Origin: Stereocaulon alpinum
Lineage: Eukaryota > Ascomycota > Lecanoromycetes > Lecanorales > Stereocaulaceae
Length of the DNA stretch: 64,000 nt
NCBI GenBank assembly: GCA_018257865.1
Contig: JAEUBA010000051.1
Location: forward strand, 124,001 to 188,000
Direction of reading: 5' to 3'
Both the position numbers and the translations under genes were made by a program. The notes beneath the pieces are model-generated. The model was not told where the DNA came from. It saw only the letters and a program-made list of their open reading frames with translations, and did no database searches. Below, one piece after another: positions 1 through 13,000 of this stretch (its first letter is position 1; the number at the start of each line of letters is the position of its first letter).

Positions 1-1019
1 AATTTCGACCATCGCAGCCTCAGCAAAACACCCAGCCGCAATGCCAGCCCCAACACCACTGACTCGGAGGAGATGGATGATATTCGAAGAGCTCAACAGC
101 TGAGTATCCATACCTCCAACGTTGATAGCACCGTCCCTCACCATGTCATTCAAACAATCATACGCGGAGGTTTTTATAGGATGCAAGAGGAAGCGAACGA
201 GGGCATACGACGTTTGAGGAAGTACCTGGTAGCTACTGACCTGAGTGAAGAGGCAAAGTACGCTCTGGAATGGACTATCGGCACCATCTTACGGGATGGA
301 GACACTCTCTACGCAATCTACGCCGTCAACGAAGAAACTGGCACTGGGAAAGCAGGCGATAGTCTTCCTGTTGGAGAGGGCGGCAAAGCAATTCAAGATA
401 CCACAGCCGTTATGGAGAAGGCGACTGCGGCCTCTAAGAAGGGCTCATTGATGTCAATGCCATCATCGCTTGCAAAGGCAACAAAATTTCGTTCACCTTC
501 GCGGAGCACAAGCGCAGCGCGCTCGCCAGACTTTCAAGCCCAGGTACGGTTGCATGCGCTCGACACTTTGCGGCGGATATGTCTTGAGTTCATTAGAAGG
601 ACGAAGCTGCAGGTCAGAATGGTGATTGAGGTCATTCATTGCAAAAGCCCAAGGTCCATGATCACGGAAGCCGTAAGTAGGCCCAGACAAAGCACAGAGA
701 TCCTACGGTGCTGAAGCTTGCCCAGATCGACGCTCTTGAACCTACGCTCGTCACCGTTGGCTCCCGTGGTCGTGATTCTCTGACCGGGTAAGTCACTGGC
801 ACCAGGATAGGAACAAGCACGAGGTTGCTGATCCTGAACAACAGGGTGCTTCTTGGCTCCTTCTCCAACTACCTCGTCACCAAATCATCTGCTCCCGTCA
901 TGGTAGCTCGCAAGAGGCTTGCTAGCCTCAAGAAAGGAGAGATGACTGTTCAGAAAATTCGCCTCGCTAACAATTTAACACCTTCACGGTCACGGCTGTC
1001 TGATGCTAAGATTGATTGA
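1..1019 (+). CDS. Universal stress protein (UspA family), 3' part
   Basis: The frame is open from base 1, so the 5' end lies outside the window. Inferred exons are <1..672, 726..787 and 845..1019, with GTAAGT donors and CAG acceptors; the joins restore phase exactly. The Usp core begins near RKYLVATDLSEEAKYALEW (about 228-285) with RDGDTLYAIYAVNEE, a variable Ser-rich insert follows, and the last two exons supply the nucleotide-binding end of the fold, VTVGSRGRDSLTG then VLLGSFSNYLVTKSSAPVMV. G-x2-G-x(n)-G(S/T) is the ATP-binding signature of this family. The protein is probably a cytosolic stress or signalling nucleotide-binding protein; fungal members carry long N-terminal extensions like the one cut off here. 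The specific role is unknown. Confidence 0.9.
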
Positions 1020-1499
1020 GAGTGTCTTGATGTCGACCGATGAAGGTCTGGTCTGAAAAGCCACGTCGCTCGACACATGAAGAGATCAGATGCATGATTA
1101 TCCTAACATTCCACGGCCTTTCCAGCATTTAGTGTCTCAAAGCGGGTTGAGCTGGCGACTGTGGAAGATGAAAAGGGCTCCATACTCCACTCGTTGCGCG
1201 TAGGAGTTTCTAGCATTCATAGATACCCAGCCTTAGTAATATTCATCGCCGCTATCCCTAAATGATCCTTTTCCGTGCCTCAGAGGTCGTTGGTTCCGAT
1301 GAAGGAAGGACTGTGGCAGATCATGGTCGAGGTGGGAAGGAGGAGGCCGAGGCGAGCTGGCGAGGTAGACTATTGACTTAGGTAAGGACGGGAATTAGTC
1401 ATCCCTAAGGTAAGGTACCTCTACGAGGCTTGACTATCATTGTACAGGCTAAGGCGCCTGACATCCAAGAATCGTTCGAGGTCTATCGTCTCTGACGAT
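1020..1499. other. Intergenic, no gene seen
   Basis: No convincing coding frame. A GTAAGG at 1382 and a GTACAG at 1442-1447 could bound a 5'-leader intron of the next gene, but no upstream coding exon is recognisable. Confidence 0.4.
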
Positions 1500-2273
1500 A
1501 TGGATGTCCTATCCACAATCCTGCAACTTCAGAGAGAGGTTTCTCGTTTGCATCGCCGAGTGGAGCATCTTGAGCTTGAGATTCTGCGCGACAAGCCAAC
1601 ATTCCCATTCCTTCAACTTCCGCGAGAGATCCGAGATCGAATATATCTCTATGCACTCATGTGCCCCGTCGAGGCGAGAATATCCCCTCAGATTATGGAA
1701 TGGTTCAAACCCCCTACACCTGCGATATGTCTAGTGAATAGGCAGCTCAGTGCCGAAGCGAATGAGATCCTCTACTCGAGAAATAAGATACGTTTTGATG
1801 AGCCGGAGGATATACACAATTGCCTCGAGGCCATCGGTACTATCAATAAGGCTTATATCCGATCCATATCGATATGGTTCGATTACCGTACAATCGAACA
1901 ATGTCGGCGTGATGGAATATACGGCTTAGCTAGCTCTTCCGACTGGGCGAAGGCTTTGTTAGGAAGTGGATTGACAAAACTCATGGAGATCAACATTGAA
2001 ACTGAGTATATTGGCGCATCGGATTATTCAGATTATTACCCGTCTATGGATCCTGCTTTGGAACGTGCAATCAAGTATCTTTTTCGACAAGAACAAGAAT
2101 GGTCAACGCGGCATCTGATGCTAACTGGATTTAACTACGACGATCGCAGGCGTTTTCCGGGCAATTGGCGGGTCACAATGACGCAATATGATCCAGAGTG
2201 GATTGATGAACCGGAGTATGCTGGCTTGATGCCAACTCCACCACCAGAATACCTTGACGACAATGAAACATGA
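1500..2273 (+). CDS. F-box-like / 2EXR-type protein, lineage-type
   Basis: Single exon of 257 residues from the ATG at 1500; an in-frame TTG at 1440 would add 20 residues but is unlikely to be used. A short coiled coil (LQREVSRLHRRVEHLELEIL, residues about 9-28) precedes FPFLQLPREIRDRIYLYAL, the leader motif shared by large families of F-box-like proteins in dothideomycetes and leotiomycetes. After it come CLVNRQLSAEANEILYSRNK, also typical of these families, and an acidic, Pro-rich C-terminus. Such proteins are presumed SCF-type adaptors or orphan duplicates; there are no WD or LRR repeats to indicate a substrate. Function is not inferable beyond that. Confidence 0.75.
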   Translation: MDVLSTILQLQREVSRLHRRVEHLELEILRDKPTFPFLQLPREIRDRIYLYALMCPVEARISPQIMEWFKPPTPAICLVNRQLSAEANEILYSRNKIRFDEPEDIHNCLEAIGTINKAYIRSISIWFDYRTIEQCRRDGIYGLASSSDWAKALLGSGLTKLMEINIETEYIGASDYSDYYPSMDPALERAIKYLFRQEQEWSTRHLMLTGFNYDDRRRFPGNWRVTMTQYDPEWIDEPEYAGLMPTPPPEYLDDNET

Positions 2274-3000
2274 CAAATGCCGTATAGCAACATCTGCAAT
2301 GTGATGACGGATGCTCGAGCTGTGTCCCCTATGTTGATTCGTGGTGTCACCTTGCGGGATACGAAAGGGTAGAGGCTGGGCATGAAAAGGTGATGCTCTC
2401 CAGTCGCCGGGAAAGCAAGGGATTCGAAGAGCTCTTTTCGAGGTCGGGCTGGAATCGTACAGCTACACAATGGAGGCAAGCCGGAAGTCTTTTTGCAATA
2501 AGTTCGTTGCACTGATTAAAAGCGAATTGCTTCTATGTATTCAGCCAGAGAAAATGGGCTTCCCATTGCACTACTCGATGTTTCCTGGCCCTTCAATATC
2601 AGTTCTTTGACTAAGGATGGTCTTCAAAGGCGGTTGTGGAACGTGGACAGTATTCTAGTGTGCAATGCTACTCGTTGTGCATACGAGATTCTCATTCAGC
2701 AATCATAGATATCCAGCAGCACAATAATGGACAGAGCGAAGGATGGTTTCAGTCCCTTCCTGAATGCTCCCGAGTTAAGGTGGGCATCTTGCAAGGCATG
2801 AGGGGCCATCGTGGCAGGACAACCGAAGTTTTACCGGAGCACTTCCAGACGCGACACCAGATCGCGTCACCCGAGTTGATCTCGGTATCTCTCTAACTCA
2901 CATTGGCCCCAACACTTCGAGCTACTCTGACGTCCGCTACCTCAGTCAGCTTATTTGCCACCTCAAGAAGTCTCGTGCCCATTATCCATTACCCGTCACC
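2274..3000. other. Intergenic, no gene seen
   Basis: Short open frames on both strands lack family signatures or good splice signals. The last ~100 bases, CA-rich and pyrimidine-rich, are probably promoter and 5' leader of the J-protein gene. Confidence 0.4.
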
Positions 3001-4244
3001 ATGGAAGATCTCTCAAAGGGACCTCCCACCGACATCAATCCCTACGAGGTCCTTGAGCTCGAAACAGCAGCGACCTCAGCCGAAGTCAAAACAGCCTACA
3101 AAAAGCTAGCTCTGCGGCACCACCCAGGTACGCACTCACTCCCTCAACCTTCTCAAATCTGCCACCAGCACCTTCTCACAGCCCACCAGATAAAGCCCAC
3201 CCCTCAGCCCGCGACACCGCACACACGAGGTTCCAAGAAATAGCCTTTGCATACGCCATTCTCTCCGACGAGCGACGGCGAAAACGCTACGACACTACTG
3301 GCAACACTTCCGAATCCCTCGACCTCGACGATGATGACTTCAATTGGGGAGACTTCTTCCGCGCGCAATGGGCGGATGCCGTTACAGTGGAGAAACTCGA
3401 GGATTTCAAGACTACGTATCAGGGATCGGAAGAAGAGAGGGGCGATGTATTAAAAGCGTACAAGGAGAGGAAAGGCGATATCGATTACGTTTTCAGACAT
3501 GTTATGCTTAGCAATCCTCTTGACGACGAGGATCGCTTCCGTGGGTATATTGACAAAGCAATTGAGGCCGGCGAGGTGGAGGCTTATCACACGTACACGC
3601 AAGAACCGGCAAAGAAGAGGAAGGCTAGACATCAGGTAGCTGCAAAGGAAGCTAAAGAGGTTGAAGGGGATGCGAAGAAAAAGGCAAAGGGTAAGGGTGG
3701 GAAGAAAGGTGGTGGGGCAGGTGGCGAGCAGGGTCTTGCGGAGATGATTCAGCAGAGGCAGAAGGCTAGGGCTGGGACATTTCTGGATGATTTGGAGGCG
3801 AAGTATGCTAGTGGCGGGAAGAAGGAGACGAATGGGAAGAAGCGGAAGCATGAAGAGCCGCCTGAGGAGCTATTTCAGAGGAACAGAGGGAAGAAGGCTA
3901 GGAGGGGTAAGGCTGTGGTGAACGATGATGAGGAAGAAGAGGTGGATAATCTGTCGGACTTTGATGATGAGGATGATGATGAAGAAGAAGAAGTGAAGCC
4001 GGCTAAGCCAAATTCGAAAGTGAAAGTGAAAGCAAATGGGAAGAAGCCTCGTCAGCAGAAGGCTAAGGCTGCTAAGGTTGTGGTGGAGGACGAGGATGAC
4101 GAACAAGAGATGTCTCTGGCAGATGGGGATACTGCGTCAGATTTTGCCGAGGCGGATGAAGACGAGTTTAAGCCTAAGAAGACTCACAAGAGGGCGAAGA
4201 GGGGTGGTCCGCCGAAGAAGAAGGGTGGGAAGCTACGCGGTTGA
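3001..4244 (+). CDS. DNAJC9-type J-domain protein
   Basis: Two exons, 3001..3127 and 3190..4244 (62-nt intron, GTACGC donor, CCACCAG acceptor), giving 393 residues. The start sits in a good context (ACCATGG). Residues about 14-85 form the J domain: NPYEVLELETAATSAEVKTA, then HHPDK, whose Asp codon is split by the intron, then FQEIAFAYAILSDERRRKRY. It is followed by the DNAJC9 block, KLEDFKTTYQGSEEERGDVLKA... and IDKAIEAGEVEAYHTYTQE. The C-terminal half is Lys/Glu/Asp-rich with several basic KKR/KRK clusters, suggesting nuclear localisation. In animals DNAJC9 couples Hsp70 to histone H3-H4 handling; a matching nuclear co-chaperone role is inferred. The coding strand turns from C-rich to G-rich after about 3400. 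Confidence 0.9.
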
Positions 4245-7067
4245 GGGGATTACGACAGTACTTCTATGCTTCTCTAACGGACGGCATTGGACCAATTGTT
4301 AGTGCGTCCTCGTACATCTAGCCATTGACAGTTTTCACACATGGGCAAGAGCTATGCGCTACGTCTATGAATTGATGTTGCATGTTGCATGGAACGGTCT
4401 CGGCATTGTATTCTAATGAGACTTGAAATAGCAAGGAAGTCTTTGTATAATAGAAGTGAAAAAACAATCTCGAAGAATCGAGCGAGGTTTAGCTTCAACA
4501 TGTTTCTCCAGCTGTTGACGATTTCCATGACGATGTTGAGCAAAGAAGATTGGGCGAGTCAACATTTTGTCACAGTGTACCTTGAACGTGGTGCGGTTTT
4601 CATGCTTAGCTTGGACAATATGCGGTACAACAGTAAAATGACGTTATATCTCGGTACGGCACAGACTTAGCACTTTGGAGACCTGAACAAAACTCCAGCG
4701 AGGTTCCTTTCACGTGTTCTTGGTAGGTGTTTTTGGTGAATGGTATAATTCACTGAGATCAGCGTCGGCATGATTCTTGCTTCGCGCATTATCGTAGCAT
4801 CAATGATTCTGAGCGATGCTAGATAGATCAATGCTTGTATTTCAGCCTTGACTTCTTCTTAATTTGAACTTCAAACATCGAGATGGCTCTCCCGCTGAAG
4901 GCGTATCTACAATATGGGGCTTGATTCCGTTCATGAGGTGGCATGTTTGTCTCAAGGGGTTGGCGATTTGTTATTCATACTTGACCAAGTGTTTGTCGGC
5001 GACGATGTCTGATTTTCGAGTAGCTATGTGATACATAACGGAGATTTCCTCTGCAATTGCGGATTCAGACATCTCTTTCCCTACAGTATGAATCTGCAGC
5101 TCTGGAACGATGTTGCTGACCTCCCCCATGGGAGATCCCCTGCGACTCGTCGTGATTGCTGTTATCGCCTTCATCGGATTCATTGGTTTCTTTACTCGAC
5201 GCAGTAGTACTTCGCTTCTTAGGGATTTCTATTCGGAGAGACGCACCTCTTTAGGTTTCCTCGAAGGCTGCGACAATGGGAGGAACGCCACAGAGTTGAT
5301 GAGGACGGATTGTGACTGTACGCATTCTATAGAGCAATTGGATGCTATGATGTAAGGTTGTACTGATCAAGTAACAGCTAGTTGAAGACGTTGAGGCTAC
5401 AGCCTGGATTAACAAATAGCCCAGGGCCAGAGTATGTTCACGAAACTCCACATGTTCGAGACGATAGAGGACGACAAGCTATTGGGCTCGACGCGACGAT
5501 TGGACGGAGTCTTTCACGACCCCGGAACTCAGACACGGCACGTCGAACAATTGGAAAACAGAGTGCTGTCAATATTAAAGCCTGTTCCCGCTGCCGGCAT
5601 AGAATATATGATTGCAAGTTAGCGTCAGCAGTTGAGTCACAATAAATCCTACCCACCAGCTTCAGACAACAATTGGTTGTGCCTTGACTTCTTCCTCTTC
5701 AAGCCTTCCCAAACAATATTCGACTATTAAACAGCGCTGAGGGATATCGAAGGACATTTCGACCCCCTACTAGATATCCGGATCAAAAAATGCTGACCTA
5801 TGCGCACCGGGAAGATCTTCCTATGCCTTGGACTCGTGTAGATGGTAGATGAACGTCGACTTACCCAACGTTCAGTGGTTATCTCAAAGGTGCTGCAAGC
5901 CTGTATGAGAAGTGTTGTAAGACGTATACGGGCCTTGGATTTAAGGAGAGAGCGATTTGGAACGATAAGCTTCACGCCATGCGGTAGAACACTCGTTGGT
6001 CGATGGATACATTTTATGAAGAGAGAGAGAGAAGATACGAAAGTTAGTTGTAGGGTTGTCTGCAGATTTTCCACCACGATCTATCACTTGGCATTCAGAT
6101 CGAGATCGCTTTATCAAGCCGAGGGCAAAACACCAGAGCTGATTGAGAGGACGTAGAAAGCATTTTGACCAGCTTCACCCGTTACTGGAATATGGCGTTG
6201 GTCCCACGGCAGATCTTTTGTGGTAAGACCTTGGATCTAAAGTACGAACTATTTCGACTTCGAACCCTTGGTTCCACCTCCAGCCCTGAGTCGGCAAAGG
6301 CCTGGAAGGTCTCTGCCACAGACGGGGAGGGCTGACTGCATCAGGGAGATGAAGAATACAAAAGACTTTAGGAGGCATAAGAAACCTGGATTCAGAGTGC
6401 AAGAGCAATGCGCACCGGAGGAGCCAAGGAACCATGTCTCGATCCTCCAATGTTAGGCCTCAAGCAGAGAGTTCAAAGGATAGCATAGACAAACTTTACC
6501 CCTTGGAAGTATTTCTGCAAGATTTCACACTCGACTCGTCCAGATGTCGTATAGTCGTTACATTCTATCAAACCAAATAGCTCTCCTGACATATTGTAGA
6601 GGTGTCCATAAGAGTAGAGCGCCAAGACATGACTTTTCAGGCTCCAGCTTACAAAGCGAGGCACCAATGAGATTGCGGCCTGCGATACGGTTGTTAGTGC
6701 CTAGATATCCGCGTAGACTCATATAACCTCGCAGAACTTCTCATCCTTAACAACCTTAATCTCGCCTCGCATCTCAACCTCACTCATAGAACTTGCCAAT
6801 CGAAGCGCGTCCTCGTTTCAACACTCCACATCGTCACCCTTGGCTTGAGGTGCCAGTCATTCCTTCATCCCAATCTTCTCGGCGAGCTCCACGTGCAGCT
6901 CACATCAGAGCGCTGATCTCTGTAGCACTCCTGAAGCCCCACCAGCAGCGCGTTTTCTCACTCGAGTCTTCTTCGCATCAATGCTTCACCACTTTTACAC
7001 CTCTTGCTGATTCCACAAATCATCTTCAACACACCCATATTGGAAATCACCGACATCCACAGCAACG
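4245..7067. other. Long intergenic region upstream of the nucleoporin gene
   Basis: About 2.8 kb without a recognisable gene. Open frames (for example 4389..4670 and 5842..6156 on +) are short, overlap frames on the other strand and carry no family motif. One curiosity is a half zinc-cluster motif at 5580-5615 (see findings). The last ~280 bases before 7068 are pyrimidine-rich and probably the promoter and leader of the Nup gene. Confidence 0.4.
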
Positions 7068-10000
7068 ATGTCGTTCAGCGGCTTCGGGCAGAACAATCAG
7101 CAGCAACAGAGTACAGGGTTTGGCGGATTCGGTTCGAACAGTAATACTACAAGCTCAGGTAGGTCACATCTCCATTGCGCTTTGGCGCTGCGTCCGTTCC
7201 ACGGACTCTCATCAGCGATTACTGGTCTTTCTCAAGGGCCTCGAAGATCTCCTGGTCTGACTCCTGATCGCATCTAGGCTTTGGCTCCAACACAGGCTTT
7301 GGCGGTTCAACGCCGTTTGGTGCCAGCCAACCAGGTACAAGTGGTGGCTTCGGTTCAGGAGGTACGTCCGATTCGATTTGGTTGACATTGGACACAAGGA
7401 TGCTGGTGTCTTGCGAGTTCAACCGTGGCGTAAGGCTGCCATGAGCCTCGACTACAATCGTGGCGCTTTATGGCATTCGTTCCGTAATGTGCGATTGGTG
7501 CTGGCCTGCTTTGTCTCTGTAGGCTATGCATGTCGCCAACCACGGAGTGCCTTCTCCTATTCCGAGTGCCAATTGTCCAGTCACTTCGTGAAATATGTGC
7601 GGAAAGAGAGCTAATAGCGACTTCTATGACAGGATCAGGAGGATTCGGCTCTGCAGCCACAAACGCCACCCCCTTTGGTCAAAACCGACCTGCCTTTGGT
7701 GCCCCTGCAACTACAACAAGTGGTGGCGGCCTTTTCGGTAGTGGTACAGCCACCGCTGGAGCCGGTGGTGGATTCGGTGGATTCGGAAACACGAATAACA
7801 ATAACAATGCCTCTGGAGGAGGCTTGTTCGGTGCGCCAAAGCCAGCCTTTGGAAGCGGTACTACTGGAGGCTTGTTTGGGGGCGGCAATACTTCTAATAC
7901 TGGGTTCGGAGCGACCAACAACCAGCAAACAAGCGCCTTCGGAGCGCCTATAAGCTCTGCCCTCGGAAACAACAATGCTGAGTGTCAAGGCACCGGCAGT
8001 ACGCCTTTCCAGGCCTTCACTGAGAAGGATGGGACTAGCAGCATGAGCAATCACTTCCAAAGCATCAGCTTCATGGCCCCATACAAGAATTTTTCGTTCG
8101 AGGTAAGTTCATTCCATCTCTTAGACGACAACCCAAATACTGACATGTAGTAGGAACTACGGTTAGCAGACTACAACCAAGGACGACGTTTCGGTAACGG
8201 CAGCGGCCAAGCGGGAGCGTTTGGACAGCCCAATTTTGGGAATAGTTTCGGCCAGCAAAATACTGGCGGCTTCGGTCAACCGGCCAACAATACAGGGGGA
8301 GGTCTATTTGGTCAGCCAGCTACCACGTCATCATCCCCATTCGGAGCCAGCCAGCCCGCGCAGTCGGGTTTTGGCACAGGCGGAGGAGGTCTTTTCGGTG
8401 CCCCAAAGCCAGCCACGACCAATCTCTTCGGAGCGACTTCGTCTTCCCAGTCTAGTGGCGGTCTCTTCGGCACTTCAGGAGGCACTAGCGGTGGATTTGG
8501 AAGTGGGTCAACTCTGTTTGGTAACAACAACCAGCAAAACAACCAACAGTCAAAGCCATTCCCTTTTAGCAATCCGACGTCTACCGCGGGAGCATTCGGG
8601 ACAGGTAACAACGCATTTGGCACAAACAACACCACCAGCAACACTGGGGGTGGGCTTTTTGGCAGCCAGAACACCACGCCTTTTGGTCAGCCGCAGCAGC
8701 AGCCAGCTCCGTCAAATCCATTCGGCGGCTTTGGTCAACAGAATCAAAACCAAAATCAGACAAACAACTCTCCTTTTGGTGGCTTTGGTCAGCCGCAACA
8801 GCAAGAACAAAAGCCAGGCGGGCTGTTTGGTAGCACGACCAATACTAATACTGGAGGGGGACTGTTTGGCACCCTCGGCCAGAACAACAACCAACAGCAG
8901 CCCGCGACAGGAGGAGGATTATTTGGAAATACAGCCAACAACCAATCCTCTGGAAGCTCGCTGTTTGCACCTAAGCCTGCTAACACTGGTGGAGGCCTCT
9001 TTGGTAACTCGACCACAAACAATTCTAACACTGGAGGCGGTCTATTTGGAGGATTTGGAAACAATAACAATGCGAATCAACAGCAGAATCAGACTGGTGG
9101 AATGTTCGGAAACCCCGCCAATCAGCAGCAGAAGCCTGGAGGTCTATTTGGCAACACTACCTCGAACACAGGTGGCGGATTGTTTGGCAGCCTGGGCACC
9201 AGCAACAACAATAACAACCAGCAGGGAGGCAATAATCTTTTCGGAGGAAACAATCAGCAACAGCAACAACCGGGGGGTCTTTTCGGTAATACCAACAATC
9301 AGGGTTCGAGCCTTTTTGGATCACAGCAACAACAACAGCAGCCCCAGCAGCAACAAAACGCCTTTGCACCCCCACCAGCCTTCAATGCCTCCCTGACCGA
9401 TCCAGGTAGCGCGTACGGCAGTGCTTCCATCTTCTCAGGCTTGCCTCCCCCACCAGTGTCTGTGGGCCCCATTGCTACGCCGATCAACGTCAAGCAGAAA
9501 TTGAAGAAGAGCGCCATTCTGCCACACTACAAGATGAGCCCGAACGCGGCCTCACGGCTTGTGACTCCTCAAAAGCGTGGGTTTGGCTTCAGCTACTCGA
9601 CTTATGGTACACCTGGGAGTGCATCGAGCAATGCAAGCACCCCAGGTGGCCTCAGCAGTAGCCTGCTGTTCGGAAGCGTTGGGCGAGGCTTAGGGAAGAG
9701 CCTATCTACGAGCAACCTGCGTCGAAACTTTGACAGCGATGGAGAGAGCATTCTCACACCGGGTGCTTTCTCTGCAGGTAGCTCTCGTTATGGCGGCACA
9801 GGAAGCCTGAAGAGACTGACTATTGACCGGAGCCTTCGCACAGACCTGTTCGGAGACCGAGGAACATCAGCTGTCCTGCCAAGTCCTGAAAAGATTGATC
9901 AATCGAAGCAACCTGGAATCTTGAAGAAGAAGGTCAGCTTCGATGCGAGCACAGTTGGAGGGAATGGAGAGAACTCTAATGGTGTCCAAGTCAATGGCAC

Positions 10001-13000
10001 TAACGGTGTTGCTGACAATGACCAAAACAACTCCGCTACCCCAAGTGCCGAAGAGCAAGGATTCCTCAGGACGCCATCACGCGGTCAAGGACGACTTGGA
10101 CCATCGAAGCTGAACGGTGTTACGCCACAGCCTGAGATGGAACAAGTGAAAGGTAATGAGCTCGCTATCGTTCATGAAGACGAGTCCCCTGAATCTTCGA
10201 GTGCGCCTGCTACTCGAGCTCCCGTTCAAGCCTCGCAAGAGGATCAACAACCCGGAGCCTACTGGATGAAGCCATCAGAAAAGGAAATTCAGAGCATGAC
10301 CAAGGAACAGCAGCGCCACGTCTCCAATTTCAGCGTGGGACGCGAGGGTTGCGGCTTCGTCGAATTCAATGCGCCTGTCGATCTCACCTTGAGGCCTCTG
10401 GAAGAGATATTCGGCACCATTGTTCAGATTGAGCTTCGCTCCCTTACTGTCTATCCAGACCAGTCTAAGAAGCCGGCCTTGGGGAAAGGCCTCAATGTGC
10501 CATCTACGATCCATCTAGCGAACTCATGGCCAAGACAGAGAGATCGCAAGACTCCACTACATGAGAAGAGTGGACCACGCTTTAACAAGCATGTCGATAG
10601 ACTACGCAAGGTTGGCGGTACCGAGTTCATACGGTACGAGAAGGATACTGGCTTCTGGGTGTTCAAAGTACCGCACTTTACGACATACAGCTTCGACTAC
10701 GAGGACGACGCGAGCGAGGCAGACAGCTTACAAACGAGCATGCTGAGCGAAGCTCCTCCTGATACACCAACACCAAAGTCACGAGCAGTGAAGAATGGAC
10801 GCACACCAACAGCGACTAATTCCACCCAGCATTCCTTCGCGTCCACGCAAGAATCATCCTACGTCAGCTCTAGTCCGGACGATACCTTTCAATTTCGAAA
10901 GCAGAAGATGCTGCCTGGTGCATTTGATGAGGAGTCGGTATCTGACAATGATCAGGAGATACAGGAAATTAACAATGACGACCAGTCTTTTTTAGATGAG
11001 CGCTTGGCCGCCTCACCTTCTGACAGTGGTGAAGACGAGCCAAGCGAATTGGAAGCCAACAGCGGTGAGGTCGAAGAACGATCGCTTATGATTCATGATG
11101 CGGAAAACGACACTGAGTTGGGAATGGCAGGGACTTACCCCCCAATGGATGCGGACGAGGCAGACAAAATGCTGAGACTTGGCTTTGGTACGCCAGCTAA
11201 GGCTACCTTCAACGTCAATGACGGTTGGGCTGAGGCGCTACAAAAGACCATCAGCCCAAGGAAACAAGATCGACAGGCTCTTCGTGGTGCTCAAGCCCAT
11301 TTTCTGGACGATCAAGACGACCAAGGAACACCTGTGAAGGCTTCAGCAGGGACGAGATCACCCAAACTGGACAATCACATCCAGCTGATGAATTCATTAT
11401 GGGCCAAGGAAGGAGCAAGACAAAGTGGACGAAACAAGCAGCGGGCACCGAAAGGAAAAGGACTAAAGGTTTAACATCCCCTTCCAATCATTTCTCATGC
11501 ATTTGGGCGTTTCTCTTAAGGTGGTTCTGCAGAGAACATAGGTTGAGCATGGCTTGCGTCACCATCACAAATGTATGTAGCCAATAATTGAAAAGAAATG
11601 AAGCTGAGACTCTATCGCATAGTGGCCCTACTCCAAGAAGCCCAAGATGAATGACGCTGAAGACGACATGGACCCGAAAGAACGATCATTCCATGACTCC
11701 AACAAGCCATCCTGGGGACCCAATGCGACCTTGATTTACGCGATTCCTGGCAAAGTCGGCATTTCAAGAAGCAAGTCTACGCAAACGGACACCATCTTGA
11801 GCTATCGAAAAAGCGCCATAGTGTCCGAAGGGAGGGATGTTCGATTTGCCATTCTCGCGAATGGTCCTAATGTAAGCGCGCTTTGTCCTTCACCCGGCGT
11901 CACTGCACCAACATATGCTTACTCCTTCACAGCTCATTCAAGGAACACTCATCAAACAACGCGCCCACACAAATGTCAAGCTTGATCACAAAGTACCCAT
12001 GGCAAAGCTGCAGCAGACTCCATTCGAGGACATGGCGTCAGAAGTCCAGCCAGACACCGAGTACGAGAAGTCGGTCTGGGAGCTTGCGTCCATCCTCTTT
12101 GATGACCAGAACCCGGAGGACTATGGGATACCTGCCGCCCAAAAGTCCACCTACGAACATCGCATCCGTAAAGACCGTCTCATCGCCTTCTGGGAGCAGC
12201 TCTGCCACGGGTCCGCAGGGCAGGCTGCCAGTGCAGCCACGACCGCAGAGGAGCGCGCCATTGCCCACCTTTCTGGGAACAAGGTTGTTGAAGCCTGTGA
12301 CGCGCTTGTACAAGGCAAAGATTATCGATTGGCTACATTAGTCGCACAGATTGGTGGCGATGAGGTCATGCGTGACGATATGGCAACACAGATCGACGCG
12401 TGGAGGGATTTGAACGTGTTGTCTGAGATGACAGAGCCGATCCGGACACTCTACTCACTGCTGGCCGGCAACACATGTGTCTGTGAGGGAAAGAAGGGCC
12501 CTTTGGAAGATCGAGCAAAGACGTTCGTTATCAGCGAACGCTTCGACCTCGACTGGAAGAGAGCTTTCGGCCTACGCCTTTATTACTCTATCCTCACTGA
12601 AGAGCCCCTTGAAGCCGCCGTCGTCACATTTCACGACGACCTACAGGTGGACGAGCCCAAGAAACCCGTTCCGTGGTTCTTCGAATCCGGCACCAAGACT
12701 CCGTGGGACGACGAAACCCCTTCTCAGCGCGAAGACATCCTCTGGGGTCTCCTGAAACTCTACGCCGCCTCTAAATCCGCCCTTCCTACACCCTCGATTG
12801 CAGAGACCTTCGCACCCCACAACACAACCGGCAACCCCCTCGATACGCGCCTCTCTTTTCAACTTTACCACGCTCTAACACTTCGCTTCCCCACCGTCCC
12901 TGATGTCGCTCCTTTCCAAGCAGATGCCCTTGCCTGGACATTTGCTACCCAGCTCGACGCTGCTGGAGAATGGCTCTGGGCGCTTTACGCACTCCTCCAC

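Noticed and set aside
3450..3851. Leu-rich minus frame that looks membrane-like
   Set aside because: Reverse of the Lys/Glu-rich DNAJC9 tail; Leu/Phe runs are the expected antisense of Lys/Glu codons.
8221..9396. 391-codon + frame over the FG-repeat region
   Set aside because: It is a +1 shadow of the Nup98 GLFG repeats; the repetitive sequence avoids stops in several frames, and splice and motif evidence support the other frame.
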